Assembly (NCBI RefSeq): GCF_019375555.1
Contig: NZ_JAHXDN010000004.1
Span: 124,001 to 188,000 of the forward strand
Length of the DNA: 64,000 bases
Direction: 5' to 3'
Source: Roseobacter insulae
GTDB lineage: Bacteria; Pseudomonadota; Alphaproteobacteria; Rhodobacterales; Rhodobacteraceae
The notes below the pieces were generated by a model that saw nothing but the letters and a program-made list of their open reading frames with translations, made no database searches and was not told the origin of the DNA. The translations under genes were made by a program, and so were the position numbers. This document shows, piece by piece, positions 52,235-60,911 of this stretch. Each line of letters opens with the position of its first letter. Positions within the stretch are counted from its first letter, which is position 1.

Positions 52235-53546
52235 GATGCCTGGGATCATGATTTCGGCACCTTCCTCCGGAACCGGCAAGACGACGGTCATGCTGGGCTT
52301 GTTGCGGGCGCTGGCGGACGATGGCGTGCGGGTACAGCCCTTTAAATCCGGACCCGACTATATCGACCCGGCATTTCATCACGCAGCCAGCGGGCGCGCC
52401 TCCTTTAACTTTGACACCTGGGCGATGGGGCCGGAATTGCTGGCCGCCATATCGGCGCGGGCGCAGGATGCCGAAATCTGCGTGGCTGAAGGGTCCATGG
52501 GTTTGTACGACGGGGTCGCCACACGCGGGCAAAGCGGCTTTGGCAGCAGCGCGGAAACGGCACAGGCGATGGGCTGGCCGGTTGTTTTGATCGTTGACGT
52601 CAGCGGACAGGCGCAATCTGCAGCCGCCACGGCGCTGGGGTTCCAGGCCTATAATCCGCAGGTACCCTTCGCAGGCGTGATCCTGAACCGCTGCGCCTCC
52701 CCACGCCATGAACGCCTTGCCCGGCTGGGCATGGAAAATGCCGGTATCAAGGTTCTGGGCGTTTTGCCGCGGCGGGGCGACCTGACACTTCCCGAACGGC
52801 ACTTGGGGCTCATTCAGGCCGTCGAGCACCCGGACCTCGACGCCGCCATCACCGGATATGCGCAGTTTCTGCGGGAGCACGTGGATATCAATGCGATCCG
52901 GCAAGCGGCCAAGGGACACCTGCCAACCCGCGCCGGTGCCCATCTGCCACAACCGCCCGCACAGCGGATCGCACTGGCGCGAGATGCCGCATTCTCGTTC
53001 ACCTACCCGCATCTGCTTGAGGGATGGCAGTCGGCTGGGGCAGAAATCCTGCCGTTCTCGCCCCTGGCCGACCAGGCACCGGACGAGACCGCTGATATCG
53101 TCTGGCTGCCCGGCGGGTATCCTGAATTGCACGGAGGCACGCTGGCAGCCGCCGATAAGTTCAAGGCCGGCCTGCGCAGACATGCAAAAGACCGTCCCGT
53201 GCACGGGGAATGCGGCGGCTATATGGCCCTCGGCAGCGCATTGATTGACAAGGACGGCACGCGCCACCAGATGGCCGGGCTGCTTGGTCTTGTGACCAGC
53301 TATGAAAAGCGGAAGTTCCATCTGGGCTATCGCCGCGCCGTGCTTGACGCACCCCTGCCCGGTCATGCGCCGGGTGCGGTGCTGCGTGGTCACGAGTTCC
53401 ACTACTCCACGATCCTCGAACAACCGGATGCGGCGCTGGCCAGGGTTGCCGATGCCGACGGCAACCCGGTGCCGGAGACCGGATCGCATTGCGGCAATGT
53501 GTCGGGCACGTTCTTTCACCTGATTACCGCAGAGGAAACCGCATGA
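52227..53546 (+). CDS. cobB: hydrogenobyrinic acid a,c-diamide synthase CobB
   Basis: A 439-residue glutamine-dependent amidotransferase that amidates the a and c side chains. The ATP-binding P-loop SSGTGKTT is at 13-20. The C-terminal class I glutaminase-like domain has LPGGYPELH at about 294-302, the nucleophile C329 in [11 protein letters not shown], and the catalytic histidine in GHEFHYS. ATG 52227 has GGAG eight bases upstream; an in-frame ATG at 52236 is possible. The stop overlaps cobA. Confidence 0.94.
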   Translation: MTEMPGIMISAPSSGTGKTTVMLGLLRALADDGVRVQPFKSGPDYIDPAFHHAASGRASFNFDTWAMGPELLAAISARAQDAEICVAEGSMGLYDGVATRGQSGFGSSAETAQAMGWPVVLIVDVSGQAQSAAATALGFQAYNPQVPFAGVILNRCASPRHERLARLGMENAGIKVLGVLPRRGDLTLPERHLGLIQAVEHPDLDAAITGYAQFLREHVDINAIRQAAKGHLPTRAGAHLPQPPAQRIALARDAAFSFTYPHLLEGWQSAGAEILPFSPLADQAPDETADIVWLPGGYPELHGGTLAAADKFKAGLRRHAKDRPVHGECGGYMALGSALIDKDGTRHQMAGLLGLVTSYEKRKFHLGYRRAVLDAPLPGHAPGAVLRGHEFHYSTILEQPDAALARVADADGNPVPETGSHCGNVSGTFFHLITAEETA

Positions 53547-54262
53547 CGGGTTTCGTAAGCTTCGTGGGGTCCGGTCCCGGCGATCCGGAGCTGCTGACAC
53601 TCAAGGCGGTTGACCGGCTTAAACGCGCGGACGCCGTGCTGTTCGACGATCTGTCCTCCGGTCCCATCCTGTCTCATGCCCGGTCCGGCGCAGATCTGGT
53701 CGGGGTGGGAAAACGCGCCGGGCGGCCCTCGCCCAAGCAGCATCACGTCAGCCGGTTGCTGGTTGATTACGCGCAGCTGGACCAGCGGGTGGTGCGGTTG
53801 AAATCGGGTGACAGCGGGATGTTCGGACGCCTCGAAGAAGAACTGGTCGCGCTGCGTGCGGCGGGCATCCCCTACGAGATCATTCCCGGCATCCCATCGG
53901 CCTGTGCCGCCGCCGCAGCTGCCGGCATCCCGCTGACGCGCCGCCTGACCGCCCGGCGGGTCCAGTTCGTCACCGGCCACGATGTCAGCGGCCAGCTTCC
54001 CGATGACCTCGATCTCAAGGCGCTGGCCGACCCCACCGCATCTACCGTGGTGTTCATGGGCAAACGCACCTTTCCCCGGCTGCTCGAAGCGCTGACGGCA
54101 CGGGGCTTGCCCGCGGACACACCCGCGATTCTCGCGGAAAGCGTCAGCACACCCGATCAGAACATCACGCGTACGACGATTGCGAAACTGGCCGAACAAC
54201 TTCTCAGCGAAATCGGGGATAAACCGGCGTTGATCCTCTATGGGCCGTTTGCAGAGAGTTGA
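53543..54262 (+). CDS. cobA: uroporphyrinogen-III C-methyltransferase CobA
   Basis: A 239-residue SAM-dependent methylase that makes precorrin-2 by methylating C-2 and C-7 of uroporphyrinogen III, the entry step of the pathway. Signatures are GSGPGDPELLTLKAVDRL, VVRLKSGDSGMFGRLEEE, IPGIPSACAAAAAAGIPLTRR and VVFMGKRTFP. It lacks the dehydrogenase part of CysG. It is the last gene of the main operon; 50 bp later the second riboswitch begins. Confidence 0.93.
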   Translation: MTGFVSFVGSGPGDPELLTLKAVDRLKRADAVLFDDLSSGPILSHARSGADLVGVGKRAGRPSPKQHHVSRLLVDYAQLDQRVVRLKSGDSGMFGRLEEELVALRAAGIPYEIIPGIPSACAAAAAAGIPLTRRLTARRVQFVTGHDVSGQLPDDLDLKALADPTASTVVFMGKRTFPRLLEALTARGLPADTPAILAESVSTPDQNITRTTIAKLAEQLLSEIGDKPALILYGPFAES

Positions 54263-54311
54263 AAGTCGCTTTTTGCTTGTTCGCGCGCAAGCTTCGAGGA
54301 TAGGACTAAAG

Positions 54312-54466
54312 GACGGTGCCACATTCAGTGGCTGAAAAGGGAACCGGGTGAAAATCCCGGACTGCCCCCGCAACTGTAAGCGGTGAGCGCAACGGAAGAC
54401 CCACTGGCTTTGCGGCCGGGAAGGACCCGCGCGCAGTGACCCGCAAGTCAGGAGACCTGCCGTTTA
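54312..54466 (+). ncRNA. cobalamin riboswitch 2
   Basis: A second adenosylcobalamin-type riboswitch. In order: GGTGCC near 54315, CTGAAAAGGGAA at 54332-54343, the ACTGCCCCCGCAACTGTAAGC core near 54361-54381, CCACTGG near 54402, CGGCCGGGAAGG near 54414-54424, and the B12 box (GTCAGGAGACCTGCC) ending at 54461. It is closer to the consensus than riboswitch 1. It lies about 65 bp before the CbiM-like gene, which it should repress when cobalamin is plentiful. Confidence 0.95.
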
Positions 54467-54531
54467 GACGTTCACCCCCGTGCTTGCACGGATCAGATAC
54501 TGCCGGAGGGGCAGCACAGAAAGGAAGACAC

Positions 54532-55209
54532 ATGCATATCGAACCAGGCGTCGTTGACGGAGCCAAAATGGCCCTTGCCTACACGACCGCGGCAGGCGCC
54601 GCCGGATACACGGCCAAACTCGCGATGAGCGACCTCGCCAAGAGCAACATCGGCTCCTTCGCGCTGCGCACCGCGATGGCGACCATCGGCACATTCGTCT
54701 TCTTTGAAGTCCTGCCGCACTTCCCCGTCGGCGTATCGGAGGTGCATTTCATTCTGGGCACCACGCTCTTCTTGCTCATGGGTGCCGCGCCCGCGGCACT
54801 TGGTCTGGCCCTTGGCCTGCTTGTTCAGGGAACGTTCTTTGCACCAAGCGACATGCCGATGTTCTTCGTGAATGTCACAACCCTTCTGGTGCCGCTTTTT
54901 GCCATGCATGCCGTTGCGAGCAGGTTCATTCCGCAAGACAAAGCCTATGTCGACCTCGCGTATTCCGACGTTCTGAAGCTCTCCGCGCTCTATCAGGGGG
55001 GCGTTGTCGCCTGGGTCGCCTTCTGGGCCTTCTATGGTCAGGGCGTCGGTGCGGAAACCTTCCAGTCGGTCTGGACCTTTGGCCTCGCGTACATGCTGGT
55101 GATCGTGGTTGAGCCTGTTGCTGATCTGGCGGTGCTGGCCGCGGCGAAAACCCTGCGGTCCAAATCCGTCTCGGGACTGTTCGCCGAGCGCCTGTACACT
55201 GCGGCGTAA
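54532..55209 (+). CDS. CbiM-like cobalt energy-coupling-factor permease
   Basis: A 225-residue membrane protein with about six hydrophobic segments. It begins MHIEPG, the CbiM-type N-terminus whose histidine at position 2 takes part in metal binding, so ATG 54532 is firmly set (GAAAGGAAG upstream). It follows a cobalamin riboswitch, which supports cobalt uptake. No cbiN, cbiQ or cbiO lies beside it, so it either uses components encoded elsewhere or works alone. The symbol is left open because stand-alone forms carry other names. Confidence 0.85.
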   Translation: MHIEPGVVDGAKMALAYTTAAGAAGYTAKLAMSDLAKSNIGSFALRTAMATIGTFVFFEVLPHFPVGVSEVHFILGTTLFLLMGAAPAALGLALGLLVQGTFFAPSDMPMFFVNVTTLLVPLFAMHAVASRFIPQDKAYVDLAYSDVLKLSALYQGGVVAWVAFWAFYGQGVGAETFQSVWTFGLAYMLVIVVEPVADLAVLAAAKTLRSKSVSGLFAERLYTAA

Positions 55210-55227
55210 ACACAACGTAAATTGACG

Positions 55228-55259
55228 TCCCGGACCCTCCGCAGGGTCCGGGATTTTTT
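55228..55259 (+). terminator. strong intrinsic terminator between CbiM-like gene and cobF
   Basis: CCCGGACCCT (55229-55238) pairs perfectly with AGGGTCCGGG (55243-55252) around a 4-base loop, with one more outer T-A pair, followed by six T residues at 55254-55259. It begins 18 bp after the CbiM-like stop and ends 14 bp before the cobF start. Confidence 0.93.
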
Positions 55260-55273
55260 GTGGGACATCCGAC

Positions 55274-56014
55274 GTGATCCAGACCCTTTGGCTTATCGGG
55301 ATCGGTACCGGTGCGCCCTCGCATGTCACCGGCGAGGGCATGGCGGCCCTCCGGGATGCCGCGATTATCCTCGTGCCCCATAAGGGAGACGGCAAAGATG
55401 ACCTTGCCGAGTTACGGCACCGGATCATCAGGGCCAGCGGCTCTGACGCGCGCATACTGCCCTTTGACTATCCCGAACGCGACCCGGGCGTACCCTATCT
55501 GGAACGGGTTGAAAAATGGCACGACGAGATCGCCCGGCGCTGGCAGAAAACGGTCGGCACGATCCACCCCGACGGGCCCGTTGCGTTGCTCGTCTGGGGC
55601 GACCCCTCGCTCTACGACAGCACAATCCGCATTGCGCAACGGCTTGAGCCACAGCCTGATATCCGCATCGTGCCCGGGATCACGGCCATTCAGGCCCTGA
55701 CGGCCGCGCATGCCATCCCGTTGAATGCCGTGAATGGTCCCGTCCATATCACAACCGGCCGGCGCCTGCGGGACAGCGGGTGGCCTGACGGCGTGCAACG
55801 TGTTGTCGTGATGCTCGACGGTGACGCCAGCTTTCAGACGCTGCCTGCCGCCAACCTGACCATATGGTGGGGGGCCTATCTTGGCATGCCGGAACAGGTG
55901 CTTGATCATGGACCTGTGGCGGCTATCCGCGACCGAATTATTGCCACACGCGCGGCAGCCCGGCAGCGCCATGGCTGGATCATGGATACCTATTTACTGA
56001 GCAAGGAAACATAG
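55274..56014 (+). CDS. cobF: precorrin-6A synthase (deacetylating) CobF
   Basis: A 246-residue tetrapyrrole methylase that methylates C-1 of precorrin-5 and releases acetate, a step specific to the aerobic route. Signatures are LWLIGIGTGAPSHVTGEG, AILLVPHKGDGKDDL-like spacing, LLVWGDPSLYDSTIRI and VHITTGRRL. The start is GTG, 14 bp after a strong terminator. Expression therefore depends on read-through or on a promoter overlapping the preceding hairpin. It completes the methylase set CobA, I, J, M, F and L. Confidence 0.92.
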   Translation: MIQTLWLIGIGTGAPSHVTGEGMAALRDAAIILVPHKGDGKDDLAELRHRIIRASGSDARILPFDYPERDPGVPYLERVEKWHDEIARRWQKTVGTIHPDGPVALLVWGDPSLYDSTIRIAQRLEPQPDIRIVPGITAIQALTAAHAIPLNAVNGPVHITTGRRLRDSGWPDGVQRVVVMLDGDASFQTLPAANLTIWWGAYLGMPEQVLDHGPVAAIRDRIIATRAAARQRHGWIMDTYLLSKET

Positions 56015-56019
56015 CGCGA

Positions 56020-56172
56020 TCAACGGTCCAGCGCCCGCATCGTACAGGGGGGCCCCGGACCTTCGCTGTGCCTGTAGTCCACCGCATTTTCAAGGGTGCC
56101 CGCGCGCGACACCGGATCGCCGGTGCCCGACAAAACAATTAGACTTTTAAGTGATAACCCGACCTTAAACAC
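56020..56172 (-). CDS. possible small unrecognised protein
   Basis: A leftward frame of 50 codons from GTG 56172 to TGA at 56020-56022 has strongly coding-like codon use: roughly four of five third positions are G or C in its last 38 codons. The product reads like real protein, with an SGTGDPVSRAGTLENAVDY segment and a single cysteine in GPPCTMRALDR. It is convergent with cobF, its stop six bp after the cobF stop. The only start is GTG with a poor ribosome site, so it may instead be the remnant of a longer gene. I do not recognise it. Confidence 0.35.
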   Translation of the reverse strand: MFKVGLSLKSLIVLSGTGDPVSRAGTLENAVDYRHSEGPGPPCTMRALDR

Positions 56173-56213
56173 CCCGCCATATCACCCCTTTCAGGTCTAC
56201 CCGAAGGGTTGTG

Positions 56214-58724
56214 ATGCACCACAAACGAAACATCAGTCTGGGGTTTTCGATAGATCCGCTGTTTGACGCTTTGGCCATCCCCGCGTTTTTTGCGGGGTTG
56301 GACTATTGCGTTGTCAGCGCGAACAGCCTGTCCAGGTCTCTTTTGTGTGCCGATGATCCCGATACTCTGATCGGCAGGGATATTCGTACACTGACCAACG
56401 CCGACTCCGCGGCCCGCCTGATCGAGAAACTGGGGCAGATTTCCTCCGATGACATGGATGCCCTGCCGGTTGAGGCAGGGATTACCTGTCATTCCGGCCG
56501 CCACACTTTCACCGCAACCGTCGTCAAGGACCACAACGCCTCTGTCCTTGGGTATCTCTTTCAGAGTGCCGATCAGGCGGTCACCGATCAGAAAACCCTT
56601 GATTTCGAGGATGGCGAGGCCATCTGGAAGATCGCTTTGCTCTGCGCCAAACAGGGGGTGTGGGACCATGATTTCGAACGCGGTCGCCATCGTCTGTCAC
56701 GAGAGTGGCGCAGGCTTCGGGGGATGTCAGATGACTGCGTTGTCCCGGAAACGACGGAGGACTGGCTGGAAACCATTCACCCGCAAGACCTCGATCACAT
56801 CAGAGAGGAGCTGCGGCGGCTGGACACCGGCGAGACGGATGTGATCAACTACAAATTCCGCCAGCGGCATGCGGCGGGCCACTGGATCTGCATCCTGAGC
56901 TGCGGCCGGGTGGTCCGGCGCGATGCGCAAGGCCAACCGGTCCGGATCATCGGTACCGACACCGATATCACCGACATCAAGACCGTGCAGCTGGAATGGC
57001 TCAGGATGGCGGAACGGCTGGCCGTGGCGATGGAAGCCGCCGAGATGGGCCGCTGGGAATTTGACGTAAACTCGAACGAGGCGTTTTGGGATGATCGCCT
57101 TCTCAAGATGTTCGGCATTACCGATGGCAATAACAAGCGGAGCGGATCTGACTGGGGCAGCCGCATTCATCCGGATGACCGCGAGGCGATGATCGCCTAT
57201 ACGGAGAAATGCCTGGCACTGGAAAAGGATGTCGCCTGCGATTACCGGTTTTTGACGCCTGACGGGTCCATTCGCTACATCCGAACACGCGGAAAGTTCG
57301 TCAACGACGCGGAGACGGGCGCGCGGTACTACGGTGTGAACTTTGATGTCACCAACGACCATGAACGGGCGCGGGAGCTGGAACAGGCGCGGGCAAGACT
57401 GGAATATGAAAGCCGCCACGACGCGCTGACCGGACTTGCGAACCGCCGGTATCTGGACGACGTCTATACCTCTCACTGCAAGAAAGCGCGCCAGACGCCT
57501 TTGCAGCTGGCCGTTCTTCACTTCGATATCGATCATTTCAAGCAGATCAACGACACGCTGGGACATGATGCCGGTGATGCCACGCTGAAACACGCGGCGG
57601 AAATTCTGCAGAAGAGCACCCCAGACACTGCACTAGTGTCGCGTGTTGGAGGGGACGAGTTCGTCGCCCTGTTCCTTGAGGCGCCTTCACATGACGAGCT
57701 GACCGAAATCGCCGAGCGGATCATTCATGATATGGCCACGCCGTTCTACTACGGGGCGCAGCAGTGCAACATCGGCACCAGTATCGGGATCGCCGTTTCC
57801 TCCGATTTCGGGGCGGCTGAAAACACGAACCTGTTCATTGATGCAGACCTCGCGTTGTACGAGGCCAAAAAGGCCGGACGCGGTCGCTATCGTTTTTATA
57901 ATGCATCGATGAAGGAAAAAGCCCGCCGCCGGAAAAACTCCTTCGACGCGCTGCTGGCAGGTTTTGATCAGGGCGAAATCACCTGCCACTACCAGCCGCA
58001 ATTCGATGCAAAAACGCTTGAGCTGACCGGGTTGGAGGCACTGGTGCGCTGGGAAAGCACCGAATTCGGCTTGATCATGCCATCGGAATTCCTTCAAACG
58101 GCGGAGGATATGGGGCTGCTCGCGCAGTTTGATGAACTGGTGCTAGATCGGGCCTTGCGGGATATGGAAACCTGGCACTGCAAGGGGCTCGATGTGCCGC
58201 GCGTGTCTGTCAACGTGTCATCCCACCGATTGAATGATCCGAACCTCGGCGACCGCCTGAAAAAGCTCGACCTGCCCGCCGGGCGACTATCCTTCGAGTT
58301 GCTCGAATCCGCGTTTCTGGATGCGAGGAACGATGTGATTGACAGGAACCTGTCGTTGATCAACGAAATGGGCATCGATGTCGAGATCGACGACTTCGGC
58401 AGTGGCCACGCGTCTATCGCGAGCTTGCTGCAAATCGCCCCGACACGCCTGAAAATCGACCGCAGCCTGATCGAGCCTATCGTGGCCTCAAAGCGCCAGC
58501 GTGATCTTGTCAAAACCATCATCGAGATCGGAAAAATGCTGGACATTCGCGTTGTCGCGGAAGGTGTTGAAACGGCGGAACATGTCTCGATCCTGCAGGA
58601 AATAGATTGCTGCTACCTGCAAGGTTTTGGATTGGCCCACCCGATGTGCGCGGCAACCGCTGCGGACTTCATGACAGATCTGCAAAACGCCGACGGCCGG
58701 GTCCAAATCGCTCATTCCGGATAG
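56214..58724 (+). CDS. PAS-PAS-GGDEF-EAL cyclic-di-GMP enzyme
   Basis: An 836-residue cytoplasmic sensor with no membrane span. An N-terminal PAS-like region is followed by two PAS/PAC repeats (about 140-258 and 268-385), each closed by a (T/V)DITD- or DVTND-like end. GGDEF at about 400-560 has an intact RVGGDEF but no RxxD inhibitory site. EAL at about 575-820 keeps the EALVRW, NVSSHR, DDFGSG, LKIDRSLI, EGVET and QGFGLAHP motifs. Both activities could be functional. The ATG at 56214 is preferred to the GTG three bases earlier because of spacing from GAAGGG. The sensed signal is unknown. Confidence 0.9.
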   Translation: MHHKRNISLGFSIDPLFDALAIPAFFAGLDYCVVSANSLSRSLLCADDPDTLIGRDIRTLTNADSAARLIEKLGQISSDDMDALPVEAGITCHSGRHTFTATVVKDHNASVLGYLFQSADQAVTDQKTLDFEDGEAIWKIALLCAKQGVWDHDFERGRHRLSREWRRLRGMSDDCVVPETTEDWLETIHPQDLDHIREELRRLDTGETDVINYKFRQRHAAGHWICILSCGRVVRRDAQGQPVRIIGTDTDITDIKTVQLEWLRMAERLAVAMEAAEMGRWEFDVNSNEAFWDDRLLKMFGITDGNNKRSGSDWGSRIHPDDREAMIAYTEKCLALEKDVACDYRFLTPDGSIRYIRTRGKFVNDAETGARYYGVNFDVTNDHERARELEQARARLEYESRHDALTGLANRRYLDDVYTSHCKKARQTPLQLAVLHFDIDHFKQINDTLGHDAGDATLKHAAEILQKSTPDTALVSRVGGDEFVALFLEAPSHDELTEIAERIIHDMATPFYYGAQQCNIGTSIGIAVSSDFGAAENTNLFIDADLALYEAKKAGRGRYRFYNASMKEKARRRKNSFDALLAGFDQGEITCHYQPQFDAKTLELTGLEALVRWESTEFGLIMPSEFLQTAEDMGLLAQFDELVLDRALRDMETWHCKGLDVPRVSVNVSSHRLNDPNLGDRLKKLDLPAGRLSFELLESAFLDARNDVIDRNLSLINEMGIDVEIDDFGSGHASIASLLQIAPTRLKIDRSLIEPIVASKRQRDLVKTIIEIGKMLDIRVVAEGVETAEHVSILQEIDCCYLQGFGLAHPMCAATAADFMTDLQNADGRVQIAHSG

Positions 58725-59212
58725 GGTGAAGCAGCTAAATGTCTGATCCCGTCAAAACACGCGGAAAGTGACCTTCGCCCCCAGGGATCTGCACAAAACC
58801 TCTGGAGATCTGAACAATCAAGTTTTTGACAAGCGCCGCGGGAAATTATCCGCAGTTCAACCCAGTGCATGACGGTATCGGTGCACCGCAGGCGCCGGTG
58901 GATCAGTCACGTGCTGCGATCTACAGGGGCCAAAATCACCCGCAGTAAAGCAATGCACCTTGCACAGACAGCTCCGCTGACCTTGTCTCTGATTATCTCG
59001 GTAACACATCTGATATGGCATCACCGCAGAGCTTGAAACCTGCGGAGTGTCGGGACGCGTCCCTTCAGAACCGCGCGATGGCAGGCGGGTGGCTACCCCC
59101 ATCAGCCCAAACGTCTTTGCAGCCGCAGGCCATCGCAGAAAATTCATCGTGCCAGCAGGTCATACATCTGGTTAACCTTGATCACGCAAATGGCTCCCCG
59201 AAAGGACACCTC
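58725..59212. other. long intergenic stretch without a recognised gene
   Basis: This 488-bp region separates the GGDEF-EAL gene from the sulfatase-like gene. A leftward open frame of 96 codons (58857-59147) and a rightward extension of the sulfatase frame exist. Neither has recognisable sequence or a ribosome site. No terminator or tRNA is seen. Confidence 0.45.
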
Positions 59213-60889
59213 ATGACCGGTGACACACGCACGACAGGGCGCAAGACAAACGTACTTTTCATCATGTACGACCAACTGCGGTTTGATTACCTGTCATGTG
59301 CCGGGCATCCGCACCTCTCCACACCCAACTTTGACCGCGTTGCACAAATGGGTGTCAGATTCACCAATGCCTACGTGCAATCACCGATCTGCGGCTCTTC
59401 CCGGATGAGTTTTTACACCGGTCGCTATCCATCCTCTCACGGCGCACAGTCGAACGGCTATCCGTTGCGCGTCGGGGAACAGACACTGGGCGACCATCTG
59501 CGCCGCGAAGGGATGGAGTGCGTCCTGATCGGCAAAACGCATATGAAGGCCGACGTGGAAGGCATGGCGCGCCTCGGCATCGACGCAGATGGCATTATCG
59601 GCGTCCGGCAAGCTGAATGCGGGTTTGACGCCTGGGTGCGCGACGATGGGCTATGGGCGGAAGGCCCGGACGGTTTCTATGACGAGAAAAGATCTCCCTA
59701 CAATGAGTATCTGAAGTCGAAAGGATACCCGACCGAGAACCCCTGGGCGCATTTCGCGAATGCGGCGGTGACCCCCGAGGGCGACATCGCATCGGGATGG
59801 ATGTTCGCCAATGCCGACCAACCCGCGAACATTCGCGAGGAGGACAGCGAAACCCCGTGGCTTACACGGGAGGCGATGGGTTTCATCAAACAAGCCGAAC
59901 CGGGGTGGTGCGCGCACGTCAGCTATATCAAACCGCATTGGCCATACATTGTGCCTGCCCCCTACCACGCGATGTTCGGGCCGGAGCACGTGCCAGAGGC
60001 CAGACGGCATGCCAGTGAGCGGATTGATCCTCATCCTGTCTATGGTGCTTACATGCGCGGCAAGGTTGCGCAGGCGTTCCAAAGGGACGACGTGCGCAAG
60101 AAGGTGATCCCCGCCTACATGGGGTTGATCAAGCAATGTGATGATCAATTAGGATTCCTGCTGGATTTTCTGCAGGACACGGGCCGGATGCAGGATACGG
60201 TGATCGTCCTGACCTCGGACCATGGCGATTATCTGGGCGATCATTGGATGGGGGAGAAAGACCTTTTCCATGACCAGAGCGCGAAAATACCGCTGATCAT
60301 CTACGATCCGCGGCCCGGAGCGGATGCGACACGCGGCACAACCTGCAACACGCTGGTGGAGAGCATCGATCTTGCACCGACATTCGTGGAAATCGCGGGC
60401 GGCAAGGTGCCGGATCACATTCTGGAAGGTCGGTCTTTGCTCCCGTGGTTGCGCGGCGAGACACCGGCATGGCGTGACTACGCCATAAGCGAATACGATT
60501 ACTCTCCCACAGCCGTCTGCGCCCAGCTGGGGGTGGAGCCGCGCGACGCCCGGTTGTTCATGGTTTTCGACGGACGATACAAGATGATACATGCCGAGGG
60601 CGGCTTCCGCCCCATGCTCTTTGATCTGCAAAACGACCCAGACGAGTTTCATGATCTTGCCAAGAGTGATGACCATGGCGCAGAAATTGATATGCTATAT
60701 CAGCATCTTGCGCATTGGGGCCGCAGACTGGCGCAGCGGGTGACCATGTCTGAAGAAAAAATCAAAGCCGGGCGTGGGGCATCTGCGCGCCGCGGCATCC
60801 TGCCCTTTCTCACTGACGGGTCGGAGGTGCCGCCAGACTTGACGGCCAAGTATCAGGGCCGCGCGGCCAAAAGATTTGTCGAAGACTGA
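59213..60889 (+). CDS. sulfatase / phosphonate monoester hydrolase-like enzyme
   Basis: A 558-residue alkaline-phosphatase-superfamily hydrolase. The formylglycine site is C60-G-S-S-R64 (CxSxR) in the SPICGSSRMSFYTGRYPS segment. The metal ligands begin with D20 in MYDQLRFD and continue in LTSDHGDYLGDHW. The following MGEKDLFHDQSAKIPLII stretch and the long C-terminal region resemble phosphonate monoester hydrolases and choline-sulfatase relatives. Sulfate esters, phosphonate monoesters or phosphodiesters are all possible substrates. ATG 59213 follows GAAAGGACACC; a longer open frame upstream is rejected. There is no signal peptide. Confidence 0.85.
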   Translation: MTGDTRTTGRKTNVLFIMYDQLRFDYLSCAGHPHLSTPNFDRVAQMGVRFTNAYVQSPICGSSRMSFYTGRYPSSHGAQSNGYPLRVGEQTLGDHLRREGMECVLIGKTHMKADVEGMARLGIDADGIIGVRQAECGFDAWVRDDGLWAEGPDGFYDEKRSPYNEYLKSKGYPTENPWAHFANAAVTPEGDIASGWMFANADQPANIREEDSETPWLTREAMGFIKQAEPGWCAHVSYIKPHWPYIVPAPYHAMFGPEHVPEARRHASERIDPHPVYGAYMRGKVAQAFQRDDVRKKVIPAYMGLIKQCDDQLGFLLDFLQDTGRMQDTVIVLTSDHGDYLGDHWMGEKDLFHDQSAKIPLIIYDPRPGADATRGTTCNTLVESIDLAPTFVEIAGGKVPDHILEGRSLLPWLRGETPAWRDYAISEYDYSPTAVCAQLGVEPRDARLFMVFDGRYKMIHAEGGFRPMLFDLQNDPDEFHDLAKSDDHGAEIDMLYQHLAHWGRRLAQRVTMSEEKIKAGRGASARRGILPFLTDGSEVPPDLTAKYQGRAAKRFVED

Positions 60890-60911
60890 ACCCGGCTGAC
60901 GCCGTGCCCCC

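Noticed and set aside
52038-53600. Leftward open frame of 520 codons opposite cobM, cobB and cobA
   Set aside because: It spans three coupled, well-identified genes on the other strand and has no family features.
54263-54311. Terminator after cobA
   Set aside because: A GCTTG/CAAGC hairpin exists, but the T-run precedes it instead of following it on the coding strand.
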